Shown: in pieces, positions 16,960 through 25,954 of the stretch
Layout of the letters: every line of letters starts with the position of its first letter
Numbering within the stretch: the first letter of the stretch is position 1
Assembly: GCA_023430885.1 (NCBI GenBank)
Contig: JAEYYH010000005.1
Location: 62,001-126,000, forward strand
Origin: Bacillota bacterium
GTDB taxonomy: Bacteria > Bacillota_I > Bacilli_A > RF39 > UBA660
Reading direction: 5' to 3'
DNA length: 64,000 nt
The notes under the pieces: generated by a model
The model's database searches: none
Seen by the model: the letters and a program-made list of their open reading frames with translations, nothing else
Told to the model about the DNA's origin: nothing
Program-made: the position numbers and the translations under genes

Positions 16960-18795
16960 ATGAAAAAGAAAAAATTATTAAGATATTTTATAATTCTTAT
17001 CTTCACAATACTAACGACTTTTTCTTTAGTTGTTAACGTAGATATAAATAATATTATTGTTGATAAGAAAAATGATAATATTGTATTATTATTAGTCCTT
17101 GGTTTATTTATATATAAACTATTTAATAGCTATTATTTAAATAGTAAAAAAGATAATGATTGGTTTAGATTTTTATCATTATTATTTTCGATATTTGTTG
17201 TTTTAGGATATAGTTATGACCAAGTTAGCAGCTGGGATTTATGTTTTAGTAAACCTATATTAGTATTCTTAACGTTTGTTAAACTAACTGGTTATTATTT
17301 ATTATTTAACTGTGGTATGCATAAGTTTTATGAATTTATTACAAATAATTCTAAAAAAGATTTACCAATTCCTAAAAAAATTAAAGAACTATTTGATAAA
17401 AAACCATTTTTAACAAGTGTAGTTATAATGCTTATATGCTGGTTACCTTATATAATTAGCTTTTATCCAGCTATTCTTTCCCCAGACCCATCTAATCAAA
17501 TTAAACAGTTTTTTGGTATTCATACTAAATATATGGATAGTGTAGATTTGATAGACGAGAGTGTAACTATTACTAATCATCATCCTGTACTTCATACAGT
17601 ACTTCTTGGAGGATGTACAAAGATAGGTATGACTTTGTTTGATTCTACTAATATCGGATTATTCTTATATAGTATTATTCAAATAATTATATTGTTATCA
17701 GCGCTTGCTTTTACAATAAAATATATGAAGAAAATAGAAACACCTTATTACATAAGATTCATGGCTCTAATTATTTACAGCCTAGTACCAGTATTTCCAC
17801 TATATGCTATGAGCGCTGTTAAAGACACTATATTTACAGCTTTAGTTATAGTATATATGATTAATGTATACGATCTAATAAAGTATCGTAATACGGTTAA
17901 ATACAGTAGTAAGAAGTGCTTATTACTTACACTATTATTATTAGCAATAATGCTTATGAGAAATAATGGTTTATATTTAGTTGTACTATCTTTTCCATTA
18001 TTACTTTTAATAGAAAAGAAAAATAGAATAAAACTAGTTATGATACTAGTACTCCCTGTTGTTTTATATAATAGGTATAACGATATACTACTTCCATATT
18101 TGAAAATAACTGAAGGAAGTATTAGAGAAATGCTATCAATACCATTTCAACAATCAGCAAGATATGTTAAAGAATATGGTGATGATTTAGATGAAGATGA
18201 AGTATCTGCTATTGATAATGTTCTTGGAATAGATACTTTAGCAAGTAGATATAAGCCTGAGTTAGCAGATCCTGTTAAAAATGAATTTAATAAATATACA
18301 ACTGATGAAGAATTAAATACATATTTTAAAGAGTGGTATAAAGGATTATTAAAACATCCTGATTCTTATATTCAAGCTACCATTAATAATGTATATGGTT
18401 ATTTTGATCCAAATACTTCAAACTGGTATGTATATTATAATTATGATAAAAGACTTAGTCAGGAAGGCAATACATTTAATTACAGTTTTAATGGTTTAAG
18501 TATACCAAGAGATATACTAAGTAGTTATGCTCTTGCTTTCCCTTATCTTCCAATTTTAGGAATAATTGTTAATATTGGATTTAGTGTTTGGCTATATATG
18601 TATATGTTTGTTATTTTAATAAAAGATAAAAAATATAAGTATTTAATATACTTAGCCCCAGTAGTATCACTTGTACTTGTATGTATTGCATCACCAGCTA
18701 ATACATACTTTAGGTACGCAATGCCATATATCTTTGCTATGCCAGTTATGATAGCAATATTTATAGATATAATAAATAAAAAAGAGGAGTGTTAA
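16960..18795 (+). CDS. Polytopic membrane protein, DUF6020-like
   Basis: A 611-residue membrane protein with about 12 hydrophobic segments and an extracellular loop with DPSNQIKQFFGI and TITNHHPVLHTVLLG, a pattern I associate with the DUF6020 family. The layout (acidic DP motif in the first large loop, multiple helices) recalls GT-C type lipid-linked glycosyltransferases, but that is inference. TGTTATAAT (16935-16943) lies only 17 bases before the start, so the 5' leader is extremely short. GGTG at 16950-16953 favours the ATG at 16960 over 16948. A GT2 glycosyltransferase gene follows after 1 base, which supports a role in surface glycans. Confidence 0.72.
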   Translation: MKKKKLLRYFIILIFTILTTFSLVVNVDINNIIVDKKNDNIVLLLVLGLFIYKLFNSYYLNSKKDNDWFRFLSLLFSIFVVLGYSYDQVSSWDLCFSKPILVFLTFVKLTGYYLLFNCGMHKFYEFITNNSKKDLPIPKKIKELFDKKPFLTSVVIMLICWLPYIISFYPAILSPDPSNQIKQFFGIHTKYMDSVDLIDESVTITNHHPVLHTVLLGGCTKIGMTLFDSTNIGLFLYSIIQIIILLSALAFTIKYMKKIETPYYIRFMALIIYSLVPVFPLYAMSAVKDTIFTALVIVYMINVYDLIKYRNTVKYSSKKCLLLTLLLLAIMLMRNNGLYLVVLSFPLLLLIEKKNRIKLVMILVLPVVLYNRYNDILLPYLKITEGSIREMLSIPFQQSARYVKEYGDDLDEDEVSAIDNVLGIDTLASRYKPELADPVKNEFNKYTTDEELNTYFKEWYKGLLKHPDSYIQATINNVYGYFDPNTSNWYVYYNYDKRLSQEGNTFNYSFNGLSIPRDILSSYALAFPYLPILGIIVNIGFSVWLYMYMFVILIKDKKYKYLIYLAPVVSLVLVCIASPANTYFRYAMPYIFAMPVMIAIFIDIINKKEEC

Positions 18796-18796
18796 T

Positions 18797-19732
18797 ATGT
18801 TTGGTAAAAAGGAAAAAAAGACAGTAGCGGTTTTAATACCTTGCTACAACGAAAGCAAAACAATTGAAAAAGTAGTAAAAGACTACAGAGAAGTTCTTCC
18901 AGAAGCAGATATCTATGTATACGATAATAATTCTAAAGATCATACTGATGAAATAGCTAGAAAAGCTGGCGCTATAGTTAAATATGAATATCGTCAAGGA
19001 AAAGGTAATGTTATTAGAAGTATGTTTAGAGATATTGATGCTGATTGCTATCTAATGATAGATGGTGATGATACATATCCTGCTGAAGATGCGAGAACAA
19101 TGGTAGATTTAGTTCTTGAAGGAAAAGCAGATATGGTAATAGGTGATAGATTATCTAGCACATACTTTACTGAGAACAAAAGAGCTTTTCATAATTTTGG
19201 AAATAAAATAGTAAGATTATTAATTAATAAATTATTTAATAATAATGTTAAAGATATTATGACTGGTTATAGAGCTTTTAGTTATGAATTTGTTAAAGGT
19301 TTTCCAGTACTTTCTAAAGGATTTGAAATTGAAACAGAAATGACTATTCATGCAGTTGATAAAAACTATATGTTAGTAGAAGTCCCTGTATCATATAGAG
19401 ATAGACCAGTAGGAAGTGTTTCTAAATTAAATACATATAGTGATGGTTTTAAAGTATTAAAAACTATAGCAACTTTATTTAAAGAATACAAACCAGCTTT
19501 ATTCTTTAATATGTTTGCTAGTTTATTCTTGATCGTAGCTTTAATATTAGGAATTCCAGTATTTGTTGAATACTTTCAAACTGGTTTAGTTCCTAAATTT
19601 CCTAGTCTTATAGTAGCAGGTGTATTCTTAACAATAACACTTCTACTTTGGATAACAGGAATTATCCTTGAAGTTATAGTTAAAAAACATAAACAATTAT
19701 ATGAATTAATGATGAATCAGATAAAAAGATAA
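18797..19732 (+). CDS. Family 2 glycosyltransferase (DPM1/GtrB-like) with C-terminal membrane anchors
   Basis: The 311-residue protein has a GT-A domain of the dolichyl-phosphate-mannose-synthase type: VLIPCYNESKTIEKVV, YDNNSKDHT, metal-binding LMIDGDDTYPAED, then DIMTGYRAFS and YRDRPVGSVSKLNT. Two helices follow (about 235-258 and 268-290). It would transfer a sugar from a nucleotide to an undecaprenyl carrier. Operon with the DUF6020-like gene; start after AAAGAGGAG. Confidence 0.9.
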   Translation: MFGKKEKKTVAVLIPCYNESKTIEKVVKDYREVLPEADIYVYDNNSKDHTDEIARKAGAIVKYEYRQGKGNVIRSMFRDIDADCYLMIDGDDTYPAEDARTMVDLVLEGKADMVIGDRLSSTYFTENKRAFHNFGNKIVRLLINKLFNNNVKDIMTGYRAFSYEFVKGFPVLSKGFEIETEMTIHAVDKNYMLVEVPVSYRDRPVGSVSKLNTYSDGFKVLKTIATLFKEYKPALFFNMFASLFLIVALILGIPVFVEYFQTGLVPKFPSLIVAGVFLTITLLLWITGIILEVIVKKHKQLYELMMNQIKR

Positions 19733-19750
19733 TTTGAATTATCTTTTTTT
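19723..19750 (+). terminator. Terminator after the glycosyltransferase
   Basis: AAAAAGATAATT (19723-19734) and AATTATCTTTTT (19737-19748) flank the stop region. The T-tract leads straight into TGTTATAAT (19753-19761). Confidence 0.82.
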
Positions 19751-19792
19751 TATGTTATAATAGAACAATATTTTTAAGGGGATGTGATATTT

Positions 19793-20185
19793 ATGAATTT
19801 TACTGAAGAAGACAAAAAAAAGATGAAGATAGCATTTAGTCTTATAATTATTTCAGTTATTATAAGTGTTATTTCTGTATTTTTAGGTAATAATAGTGGT
19901 AATGGTACAGTAGATAAAATTGCTAAGGAACTAGGCAAAAAATATTATACAAAAGATCTTTATGATACACTTGCTAATAATGGAACAAGTTTACTAAGCC
20001 TATTAAAAGAAGATGGTTATAAAGTTAATTTACAAACATTACTTGAAGATAATGAAGATTATGTTTCTTATTTTGTCAGTGATGGTCAAACATGTGATTT
20101 AGAAAGTAGTTATATAGTAATATATCCTAAAAGACCTTATAAAGAAGGTAGTTATAAAATTAAAACTTATTTAGATTGTGAGTAG
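19793..20185 (+). CDS. Single-helix membrane protein of surface cassette A (partner of the 20191 gene)
   Basis: A 130-residue protein with a short charged N-terminus, one helix (about 13-32) and an extracellular domain with two Cys: CDLESSYIVIYPKRPY and a final LDCE. It is a paralogue of the protein at 21018-21503: both have [KR]x(Y/L)YY...(L/I)Y near the start of the domain, a (VN/IS)L(Q/R)T(L/F)LE segment, and CD...YPxxPY...DC. Start is taken at 19793; a GTG at 19784 is too close to AAGGGG. It lies 5 bases before its partner gene. Family not recognised. Confidence 0.72.
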   Translation: MNFTEEDKKKMKIAFSLIIISVIISVISVFLGNNSGNGTVDKIAKELGKKYYTKDLYDTLANNGTSLLSLLKEDGYKVNLQTLLEDNEDYVSYFVSDGQTCDLESSYIVIYPKRPYKEGSYKIKTYLDCE

Positions 20186-20190
20186 ATAGT

Positions 20191-20934
20191 ATGAAAAATA
20201 AAATATTAATATTTAGTTTTATATTATTTGCATTGTTCATAGGAGCAAATAATGTAAACGCTGCATCATGTGATAAATATGGGTGTGCTACATGTATATA
20301 TGCTATTAGTAATTATGAAGTTAAGTATGATGTTACAAGTAATGGTAGTGATATAAGTGTAGACTTTAAAAATAGTAAAACTGGGTCTACAACTGCAACT
20401 TATAACTTCACTAATAATTTAGAAAAAAATGATTTTAAAAAAGGTGACGAGATCGTATGCCCATCAAATATATATGTAGTATATGGTATGTCTGGTACTA
20501 AAATTCTTGCTAAATTATATAGTGAAGAAAAAGATAATAGTGTAAAAGCTGTACTATCAACTTCATCAACTGATAATAATAAAACAATAACAGGTGGTAC
20601 TAGCAGTAATAATACTAATAATCAACCAGGAGATTCAACTACAGGTAAAACAGGTTGTTCAATTTTTTCAAATGATTTTATAGAATTTATGCAACTAATG
20701 TTAAACTATATTAGAATAGCGGGACTTGTATTAACAGTAGTGTTAAGTGTAATGGATTATACAAAAGCTATATTTAGTAATGATGATAATAGCAATTCAA
20801 AAACTAATAAGCGTTTTAGTACAAGGCTAATAGTACTTGCACTATTATTCTTAATACCAGCCGTTTTAACATTTGTATTAAAATTATTTAATATTCAAGG
20901 TACTGGTGAAAATGGTACTTGTGGTATTTATTAA
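20191..20934 (+). CDS. Secreted protein with a Cys-flanked two-helix membrane module (cassette A)
   Basis: A 247-residue protein. A signal peptide (about 1-25) precedes an extracellular part with a Cys cluster (Cys27, 32, 35, 90) and a Ser/Thr/Asn-rich linker (about 124-153). The C-terminal module runs from Cys156 to Cys244, with helices at about 172-190 and 212-233, a MDYTKAIF turn and RLIVLALLFLIP. This module is closely matched in the 21520 gene and more distantly at the N-termini of the 35786 and 37749 genes. Two-helix VirB2/TrbC-type pilins have a similar size and layout, but I cannot show homology. Function unknown. Confidence 0.75.
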   Translation: MKNKILIFSFILFALFIGANNVNAASCDKYGCATCIYAISNYEVKYDVTSNGSDISVDFKNSKTGSTTATYNFTNNLEKNDFKKGDEIVCPSNIYVVYGMSGTKILAKLYSEEKDNSVKAVLSTSSTDNNKTITGGTSSNNTNNQPGDSTTGKTGCSIFSNDFIEFMQLMLNYIRIAGLVLTVVLSVMDYTKAIFSNDDNSNSKTNKRFSTRLIVLALLFLIPAVLTFVLKLFNIQGTGENGTCGIY

Positions 20935-20940
20935 AAATAT

Positions 20941-20967
20941 AAAGATAATGTAAATTATCTTTTTTTT
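20941..20967 (+). terminator. Terminator between the two surface cassettes
   Basis: AAAGATAAT (20941-20949), loop GTAA, ATTATCTTT (20954-20962) and further T. TGTTATAAT follows at 20980-20988. Confidence 0.82.
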
Positions 20968-21017
20968 GTTATTTTATTATGTTATAATTTAATTAGTAAA
21001 ATAGTGAGGTAAAGTAT

Positions 21018-21503
21018 ATGAGAGATTTTTATGATGCAAATAAGGGTGCATTAAAAATGGCAGGTTTGATGATTATAATAACTATTGTTATTGTAGTTGT
21101 TACAGGTATTATGACTAATAAATCGGAAACAAAAACGCCAAAAGAAGCTTTGAATTCGATAGCGAGATTATATTATGAAAATAGAATATATCCTACTATA
21201 GAAGAAATGAGTTTAGAAGCTAAGCAGCTTACATACGATAATTATTCTAAAACAGGAATTAAAATATCACTACGAACATTTTTAGAAAATGTTACTGATA
21301 TCAACGCAGACGTATTTTTTAATGCTAAGAAAAAAACAAACTGCGATGTGGACTACACGTATGTAGAAATATATCCAGTTTATCCATACACAAAATCGGA
21401 TTATAAAGTTGAAGTTACTACTGACTGCAAGTTGAATTTTGCTAATACTGATAAAGCAACAGAAGATGAACAAACAAACTATAGTGGTTACGAGACAGAG
21501 TAG
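21018..21503 (+). CDS. Single-helix membrane protein of surface cassette B (paralogue of the 19793 gene)
   Basis: A 161-residue protein with one N-terminal helix (about 14-34) and an extracellular domain with two Cys (NCDVDYTYVEIYPVYPY and TTDCK). It matches the 130-residue protein of cassette A through most of its length and adds an acidic, Thr-rich tail. The start follows GTGAGG. It is 16 bases upstream of its partner. Function unknown. Confidence 0.72.
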   Translation: MRDFYDANKGALKMAGLMIIITIVIVVVTGIMTNKSETKTPKEALNSIARLYYENRIYPTIEEMSLEAKQLTYDNYSKTGIKISLRTFLENVTDINADVFFNAKKKTNCDVDYTYVEIYPVYPYTKSDYKVEVTTDCKLNFANTDKATEDEQTNYSGYETE

Positions 21504-21519
21504 CGTAGGGGGAAAAAAT

Positions 21520-23190
21520 ATGAAAAAAACAATGTTAATATTAATTTTTATGTTATCAACAATTTTTATTGGCATACAAAAGGCAGATGCTGCTACAAAT
21601 GTCGATTTTTATGTTGAATGTAACTATAAATATACAATGCATGCTGATCAAGCTAAAAATGATAGTACAACTGTATATTATAGTGGGATGAAAGACAGCG
21701 ATGGAGATGAAATAGGTTTAGTTGCGTACGAATACGAAGGTGTTCCTGGTGGTGCAACTGAGTTTGGTGTAGAAGCTAATTATAATAAATGGTATGACTT
21801 TTTTAATGGTGAAAGTAGTAAACCAGTAACAAGTTTTAAATCTATATATACATCAACAAAGCAATGTCCAAAATACTTATATGCTGAGTTTACTAGCCAA
21901 GATTTTTTTGGAGATAAATATTATAAGATGGTATTTTCTGATACAAAACCAGATATTTGTGTTGCTAATGATGCTAAATGTAAAATTTTAGGTGAATCTT
22001 CAGGAACAGTTAAGAAAGTAACATACTATGAAGAAGAAGATTTCTGGGAATATACTTATTCTGGTGATAAAACTTGCGATAAATTACATGTTAAAATTTA
22101 TATAGCTGGAAAACAGTTTAAAGCAGATTATGACAATGCTTTAGGATCTGGGTATACTTCTTTAGCAGTAAAAGGTGAAACTGTAAAGAACGTTGATTTT
22201 GAGGACATATATAATATAGCAAATGGTAAAAATCCTGATATTTATATAAATCCTAACGAAGGTGGTAGCTTACAAAAACAAGGTGTTTCATTTGGAACTT
22301 CCTTAGGTACTGATTATTGTCATTTAACAGATGGTATGCCAACAGGTGCTAAGAGTTGTAAAACTTACGATGAAGTCAAATCAACTGTAGTAGCAAAACA
22401 AGATGAAGCTTTAGGGTCATCAAAAAGTATAGATGATGTTGCAAACAAATATTTAACCTTTAATAGAACTAGTGATACATATAGTTCAAAATCATATTCA
22501 ACTGTAACAGATGTAACAACACTATCTAATACAGCTAGTGAAATAAATAAAGCATTAAAAGATTCAACATTTTCTGCGACTTCTACTTCTTATATAGAAT
22601 ATTTAAATGGTCTTATTTCGGGTAAAACTTTATGTACAGATGCTGAAGAACAAGTAAAAAGTATCTTATCTTCATATTCTGATTTGGCTGCCAAAAAAGC
22701 TGCTAAAGTAACTGTTTTACAGGATACTTTAACTAAAATTAAAGATAGATTAACAGCTTTAGGTGAAACAGATAAAGCTGCAGAAGTTGATGGATACATA
22801 ACAAATGCACAAACTGTGGCATCAGATATTACTTCTGTATCTGCAAAAGCTCGTGCTAGCTTTTTATCAGATCAAAAATTTAATATTGGTGAAATAGCAG
22901 GGGCAACTTGTGGGGTTATCTCAAAAGATTTACAAGAATTTTTACAAACAATTATTGATTATATAAGAATTGCGGGTATTGTGCTTGCAGTAATATTAGG
23001 AATACTTGATTATATTAAAGTAATATTTGGTATTGATGAGAAGCAAACAATGTCAAAAGCAAATAAAAATTTCTCAACAAGATTAATTGCAGTAGCTTTA
23101 TTATTCTTAATACCAGCTCTTATTACATTCATTCTAGGATTATTTAATATTCTAGGAACAGGCGATGCCGGTACTTGCGGTATAAACTAA
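21520..23190 (+). CDS. Large secreted protein with a Cys-flanked two-helix membrane module (cassette B)
   Basis: A 556-residue protein; the ATG at 21520 follows GGGGGAAAAA and starts a clear signal peptide (MKKTMLILIFMLST, cleavage near ADAA). About 440 extracellular residues follow, with scattered Cys and an Ala/Ser/Thr-rich, probably coiled-coil section (about 290-450). The C-terminal module spans Cys464 to Cys553: helices about 483-503 and 523-543, ILDYIKVIF, RLIAVALLFLIP and a final GTCGIN. The module is about half identical to that of the 20191 gene. Both helices at the C-terminus would leave the large domain outside the cell. Family not recognised. Confidence 0.78.
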   Translation: MKKTMLILIFMLSTIFIGIQKADAATNVDFYVECNYKYTMHADQAKNDSTTVYYSGMKDSDGDEIGLVAYEYEGVPGGATEFGVEANYNKWYDFFNGESSKPVTSFKSIYTSTKQCPKYLYAEFTSQDFFGDKYYKMVFSDTKPDICVANDAKCKILGESSGTVKKVTYYEEEDFWEYTYSGDKTCDKLHVKIYIAGKQFKADYDNALGSGYTSLAVKGETVKNVDFEDIYNIANGKNPDIYINPNEGGSLQKQGVSFGTSLGTDYCHLTDGMPTGAKSCKTYDEVKSTVVAKQDEALGSSKSIDDVANKYLTFNRTSDTYSSKSYSTVTDVTTLSNTASEINKALKDSTFSATSTSYIEYLNGLISGKTLCTDAEEQVKSILSSYSDLAAKKAAKVTVLQDTLTKIKDRLTALGETDKAAEVDGYITNAQTVASDITSVSAKARASFLSDQKFNIGEIAGATCGVISKDLQEFLQTIIDYIRIAGIVLAVILGILDYIKVIFGIDEKQTMSKANKNFSTRLIAVALLFLIPALITFILGLFNILGTGDAGTCGIN

Positions 23191-23218
23191 ACTAAAAGTT
23201 AAACTTTTGGTTTTTTTA
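23189..23218 (+). terminator. Terminator after cassette B
   Basis: AAACTAAAAGTT and AACTTTTGGTTT pair (one G-T) around the position just after the stop codon, followed by seven T. Confidence 0.75.
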
Positions 23219-23264
23219 TTTAACTATTATGCTTATAATTAAGTATTATATAGTAGGTGATAAA

Positions 23265-23849
23265 ATGAAAGTTTTAAAAAACTATAATGAAATATTAACA
23301 CAGGGTTATAATCAAGTAAGTCACTATGGGATTGATTTAGTAGGTAACAATAACAATGTTCATGTTCTTGATTACATAACTCCTATAGAAGCAGGAGTAG
23401 TAGAAGATTTAAGAATAAATGCAACTGGTTTTGAAGAGAATGGTAGTTATGGCAATTACATATTAATAAATCACGAAAATGGATGTAAAACAAGATATGC
23501 TCATCTGGCGTATAATACAATAACTATATCTAAGGGTGATCGCGTAACAAAGGGACAAATTATTGGTTACATGGGGGCTACAGGATATGCTTTTGGAGGT
23601 CATTTGCATTTTGAAATTATTAAAGATGGTGTTCACATAGATCCAACAAATTATATATTTGGAAACTCTAGTATTATTGTAAGTAATCCAGAACCTGACC
23701 CAGTTCCAGACGATAACAATCCACCTGATAATAGTACACCTGATAATAATACTTCAGTTAATCCAAAATTAATATATACATGTACAGTAGAGGATAATTA
23801 CTATTTACATTTAAATGTTGGAGATAAACTTTACTTTTCAAAGGACTAA
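23265..23849 (+). CDS. M23 (LytM-type) peptidase without a signal peptide
   Basis: The 194-residue protein has a complete M23 metal site: His20 and Asp24 (SHYGIDL), His80 (RYAHL), His113/His115 (GHLHFE). M23 enzymes cut peptide cross-bridges of the wall. Residues 140-170 are a Pro/Asp/Asn-rich linker (PDPVPDDNNPPDN) before a short C-terminal piece. The ATG at 23265 follows GTAGGTGATAAA. Neither it nor the upstream in-frame ATG (23229) gives a convincing signal peptide, so the export route is unclear; release by lysis or a phage-derived origin are possible. Confidence 0.85.
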   Translation: MKVLKNYNEILTQGYNQVSHYGIDLVGNNNNVHVLDYITPIEAGVVEDLRINATGFEENGSYGNYILINHENGCKTRYAHLAYNTITISKGDRVTKGQIIGYMGATGYAFGGHLHFEIIKDGVHIDPTNYIFGNSSIIVSNPEPDPVPDDNNPPDNSTPDNNTSVNPKLIYTCTVEDNYYLHLNVGDKLYFSKD

Positions 23850-23858
23850 GTCCTTTTT
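23840..23858 (+). terminator. Terminator after the M23 peptidase
   Basis: AAAGGAC (23840-23846) and GTCCTTT (23850-23856), followed by TT and a second T-tract. The stop codon is in the loop. Confidence 0.8.
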
Positions 23859-23939
23859 GTTTTTTAGGTGAATAACTAACATAATTCTTTTTTTTAACTT
23901 TATATCATGATATAATTACATAGAGGATTAGGTGATAAA

Positions 23940-25064
23940 ATGATATATTTAGATTACTCAGCAAGTACTCCTGTTAATAAAGAAGTACTTGATAGTTTTA
24001 ATAAAGCTTGTTTAGATTTTCCAGGTAATTCCAATTCCCTTCATACTCTAGGTATTAAGGCGAATGAATTAATAGAAATGGCAACAAAACAAATTGCTGA
24101 CATTTTAAAAGTAAAATCAAGCGAAATTATATATACTAGTGGTTCCAGTGAAGCAAATAATTTAGCAATTAAAGGAATTTGTAATAAATATAAAAATAGA
24201 GGAAAGCATATCATAACAACTCACTATGAACATTCTTCTGTATATGGACCTCTAGGTTATTTACAGACATTAGGTTATGAAGTTGATTTTGTTAATTCAA
24301 AGGCAGATGGTACAGTTGATTTAGAACATTTAAATTCTTTATTAACTGATGATACTATACTTGTTAGTATCAATGCTATAAATAGTGAAATAGGAATTAT
24401 TCAACCAATAAATGAAATTGGTAAAATAGTTCACAAATTCCCAAGATGCTTTTATCATGTTGATTTAACCCAAGCAATAAGCAAAGTAGATATTGATTTA
24501 TCTAATATAGATTTAGCTTCATTCTCAGCTCATAAGTTTTTTGGATTAAAAGGTATCGGTGTTTTAATAAAGAAAGAAAAAATAGCATTAGAACCACTTA
24601 TTCATGGAGGCAAAAGTACAACTGTATTTAGAAGTGGTACTCCAGCTCATCCATTAATAGTATCAATTTCTAAGGCTTTAAGAATAGCTGTCATGGACTT
24701 AGATAGTAGATATAATTATGTAAAAGAACTGAATCAAATTGTTGTTGAAGGATTAAAAAAATATCCTGAAGTTTATATAAACAGTAATGATAAATGTTTA
24801 CCTCATGTATTAAATGTAAGTGTAGTAGGAATCAAGCCTGAAACCTTTTTACATGCCCTTGAAAAACATGAAGTTTACATTTCAACTCAGACAGCATGTT
24901 CTTCTGAAAAGGCAATATCAGGAAGTGTTTTAGCTCTTACTAATGATGAAGAAAGAGCTAAGTCTAGTATAAGAATTAGTTTATCTTATATAACTACTAA
25001 AGAAGAAATTTATAAGTTCTTGGAGATATTTGATAAGTGCTATAAGGAACTTAAATTAAAATAA
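23940..25064 (+). CDS. Cysteine desulfurase (class V aminotransferase, NifS/IscS group)
   Basis: The 374-residue PLP enzyme moves sulfur from cysteine to carriers for Fe-S, thiamine or tRNA thiolation. Motifs: YLDYSAST at the N-terminus, TSGSSEANNLAI, HYEHSS, PLP Lys in SFSAHKFFGLKGIG (about residue 200), and the persulfide Cys in TQTACSS (about 322). Downstream is not thiI or iscU but a pentapeptide-repeat protein overlapping by 1 base, then two thioredoxin-like genes. Confidence 0.93.
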   Translation: MIYLDYSASTPVNKEVLDSFNKACLDFPGNSNSLHTLGIKANELIEMATKQIADILKVKSSEIIYTSGSSEANNLAIKGICNKYKNRGKHIITTHYEHSSVYGPLGYLQTLGYEVDFVNSKADGTVDLEHLNSLLTDDTILVSINAINSEIGIIQPINEIGKIVHKFPRCFYHVDLTQAISKVDIDLSNIDLASFSAHKFFGLKGIGVLIKKEKIALEPLIHGGKSTTVFRSGTPAHPLIVSISKALRIAVMDLDSRYNYVKELNQIVVEGLKKYPEVYINSNDKCLPHVLNVSVVGIKPETFLHALEKHEVYISTQTACSSEKAISGSVLALTNDEERAKSSIRISLSYITTKEEIYKFLEIFDKCYKELKLK

Positions 25065-25678
25065 TGAAAATATTAGAACCTATAATAGGAGAACTTGAAG
25101 AAAAAAAGTTAGAAATTACTGACCAAAAAATAAGTGGTATTTTTAACGGTGAAATAGTAAAAACTTTAAAATATCGTTTTTTAGAGTTTAATGAATGTAT
25201 TTTTAATAAATTAACGATTAATAATTTAAATATGGCAAAAACTACTTTTGTAGATGTTAAATTTATAAATTGTGATTTATCAAATACTGTATTTGAGTCT
25301 TCAACTTTTGTACGTGTTATTTTTGAAGATTGCAAACTAATTGGAACTGATTTAAGCAGTTCATCTTTTAAAAATGTAGAATTTAATAATTGTAAACTAG
25401 GCTATTCTAATTTTTCTGATAGTAAGTTACAAAATATTATATTTAAAGAAGTTGAAGCTAGTAATAGTAGTTTTATAAATGTTAAGTTTAAAGATATTAT
25501 TTTTGATGATTGTAATTTAGAAGAAGTAGAATTTTTAAATACTAATCTAAATAATATTGACTTTTCAAATTCACAAATAGATGGTATAGTAGTTAACATA
25601 GCTCTAGTAAAAGGATGCTCAGTAAATACATATCAAGCGGTTGAATTATCAAAATTACTTGGTTTAAAAATAAAATAG
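25064..25678 (+). CDS. Pentapeptide-repeat protein
   Basis: The 204-residue protein is mostly tandem five-residue repeats of the A(D/N)LXX type, for example FVDVKFINCDLSNTVFESS and NCKLGYSNFSDSKLQ, from about residue 40 to 180, giving a right-handed quadrilateral beta-helix. Some relatives mimic DNA and protect gyrase, many have no known role. It overlaps the desulfurase gene by 1 base (TAATG). Confidence 0.88.
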   Translation: MKILEPIIGELEEKKLEITDQKISGIFNGEIVKTLKYRFLEFNECIFNKLTINNLNMAKTTFVDVKFINCDLSNTVFESSTFVRVIFEDCKLIGTDLSSSSFKNVEFNNCKLGYSNFSDSKLQNIIFKEVEASNSSFINVKFKDIIFDDCNLEEVEFLNTNLNNIDFSNSQIDGIVVNIALVKGCSVNTYQAVELSKLLGLKIK

Positions 25679-25687
25679 GTGGTATAG

Positions 25688-25954
25688 ATGAAAATAGTAA
25701 AAATAGGGGCAATGTGGTGTCCAGGATGCATAGTAATGCATAAAGTGTGGGCCCAAATAGAAAAAGAATATGATGACATAGAAATAGTTACATATGATTT
25801 AGATATGGATAGTGAAGAAGTGGAGAAGTATGAAGTAGGTTCTACTCTTCCCGTTATTATTTTTTATGAAGATGATGTCGAATATAAAAGACTAATTGGC
25901 GAGAAAAAATATAGTGATATTTCGGATGTTATCTTAGAAATGAGGAATAAGTAA
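25688..25954 (+). CDS. Small thioredoxin-like protein (CPGC)
   Basis: The 88-residue protein has a thioredoxin fold: IVKIGAMWCPGCIVMHKVW with active-site CPGC (about residues 11-14) and a cis-Pro loop GSTLPVIIF. There is no signal peptide, so it acts in the cytoplasm. It overlaps the membrane thioredoxin/DsbD-like gene by 1 base and probably supplies electrons to it or shares its pathway. Confidence 0.88.
   Translation: MKIVKIGAMWCPGCIVMHKVWAQIEKEYDDIEIVTYDLDMDSEEVEKYEVGSTLPVIIFYEDDVEYKRLIGEKKYSDISDVILEMRNK

Noticed and set aside
20191..23190. A complete type IV secretion system around the two-helix proteins
   Set aside because: Size and topology recall VirB2-type pilins, but no VirB4, VirD4, relaxase or other conjugation gene is nearby.
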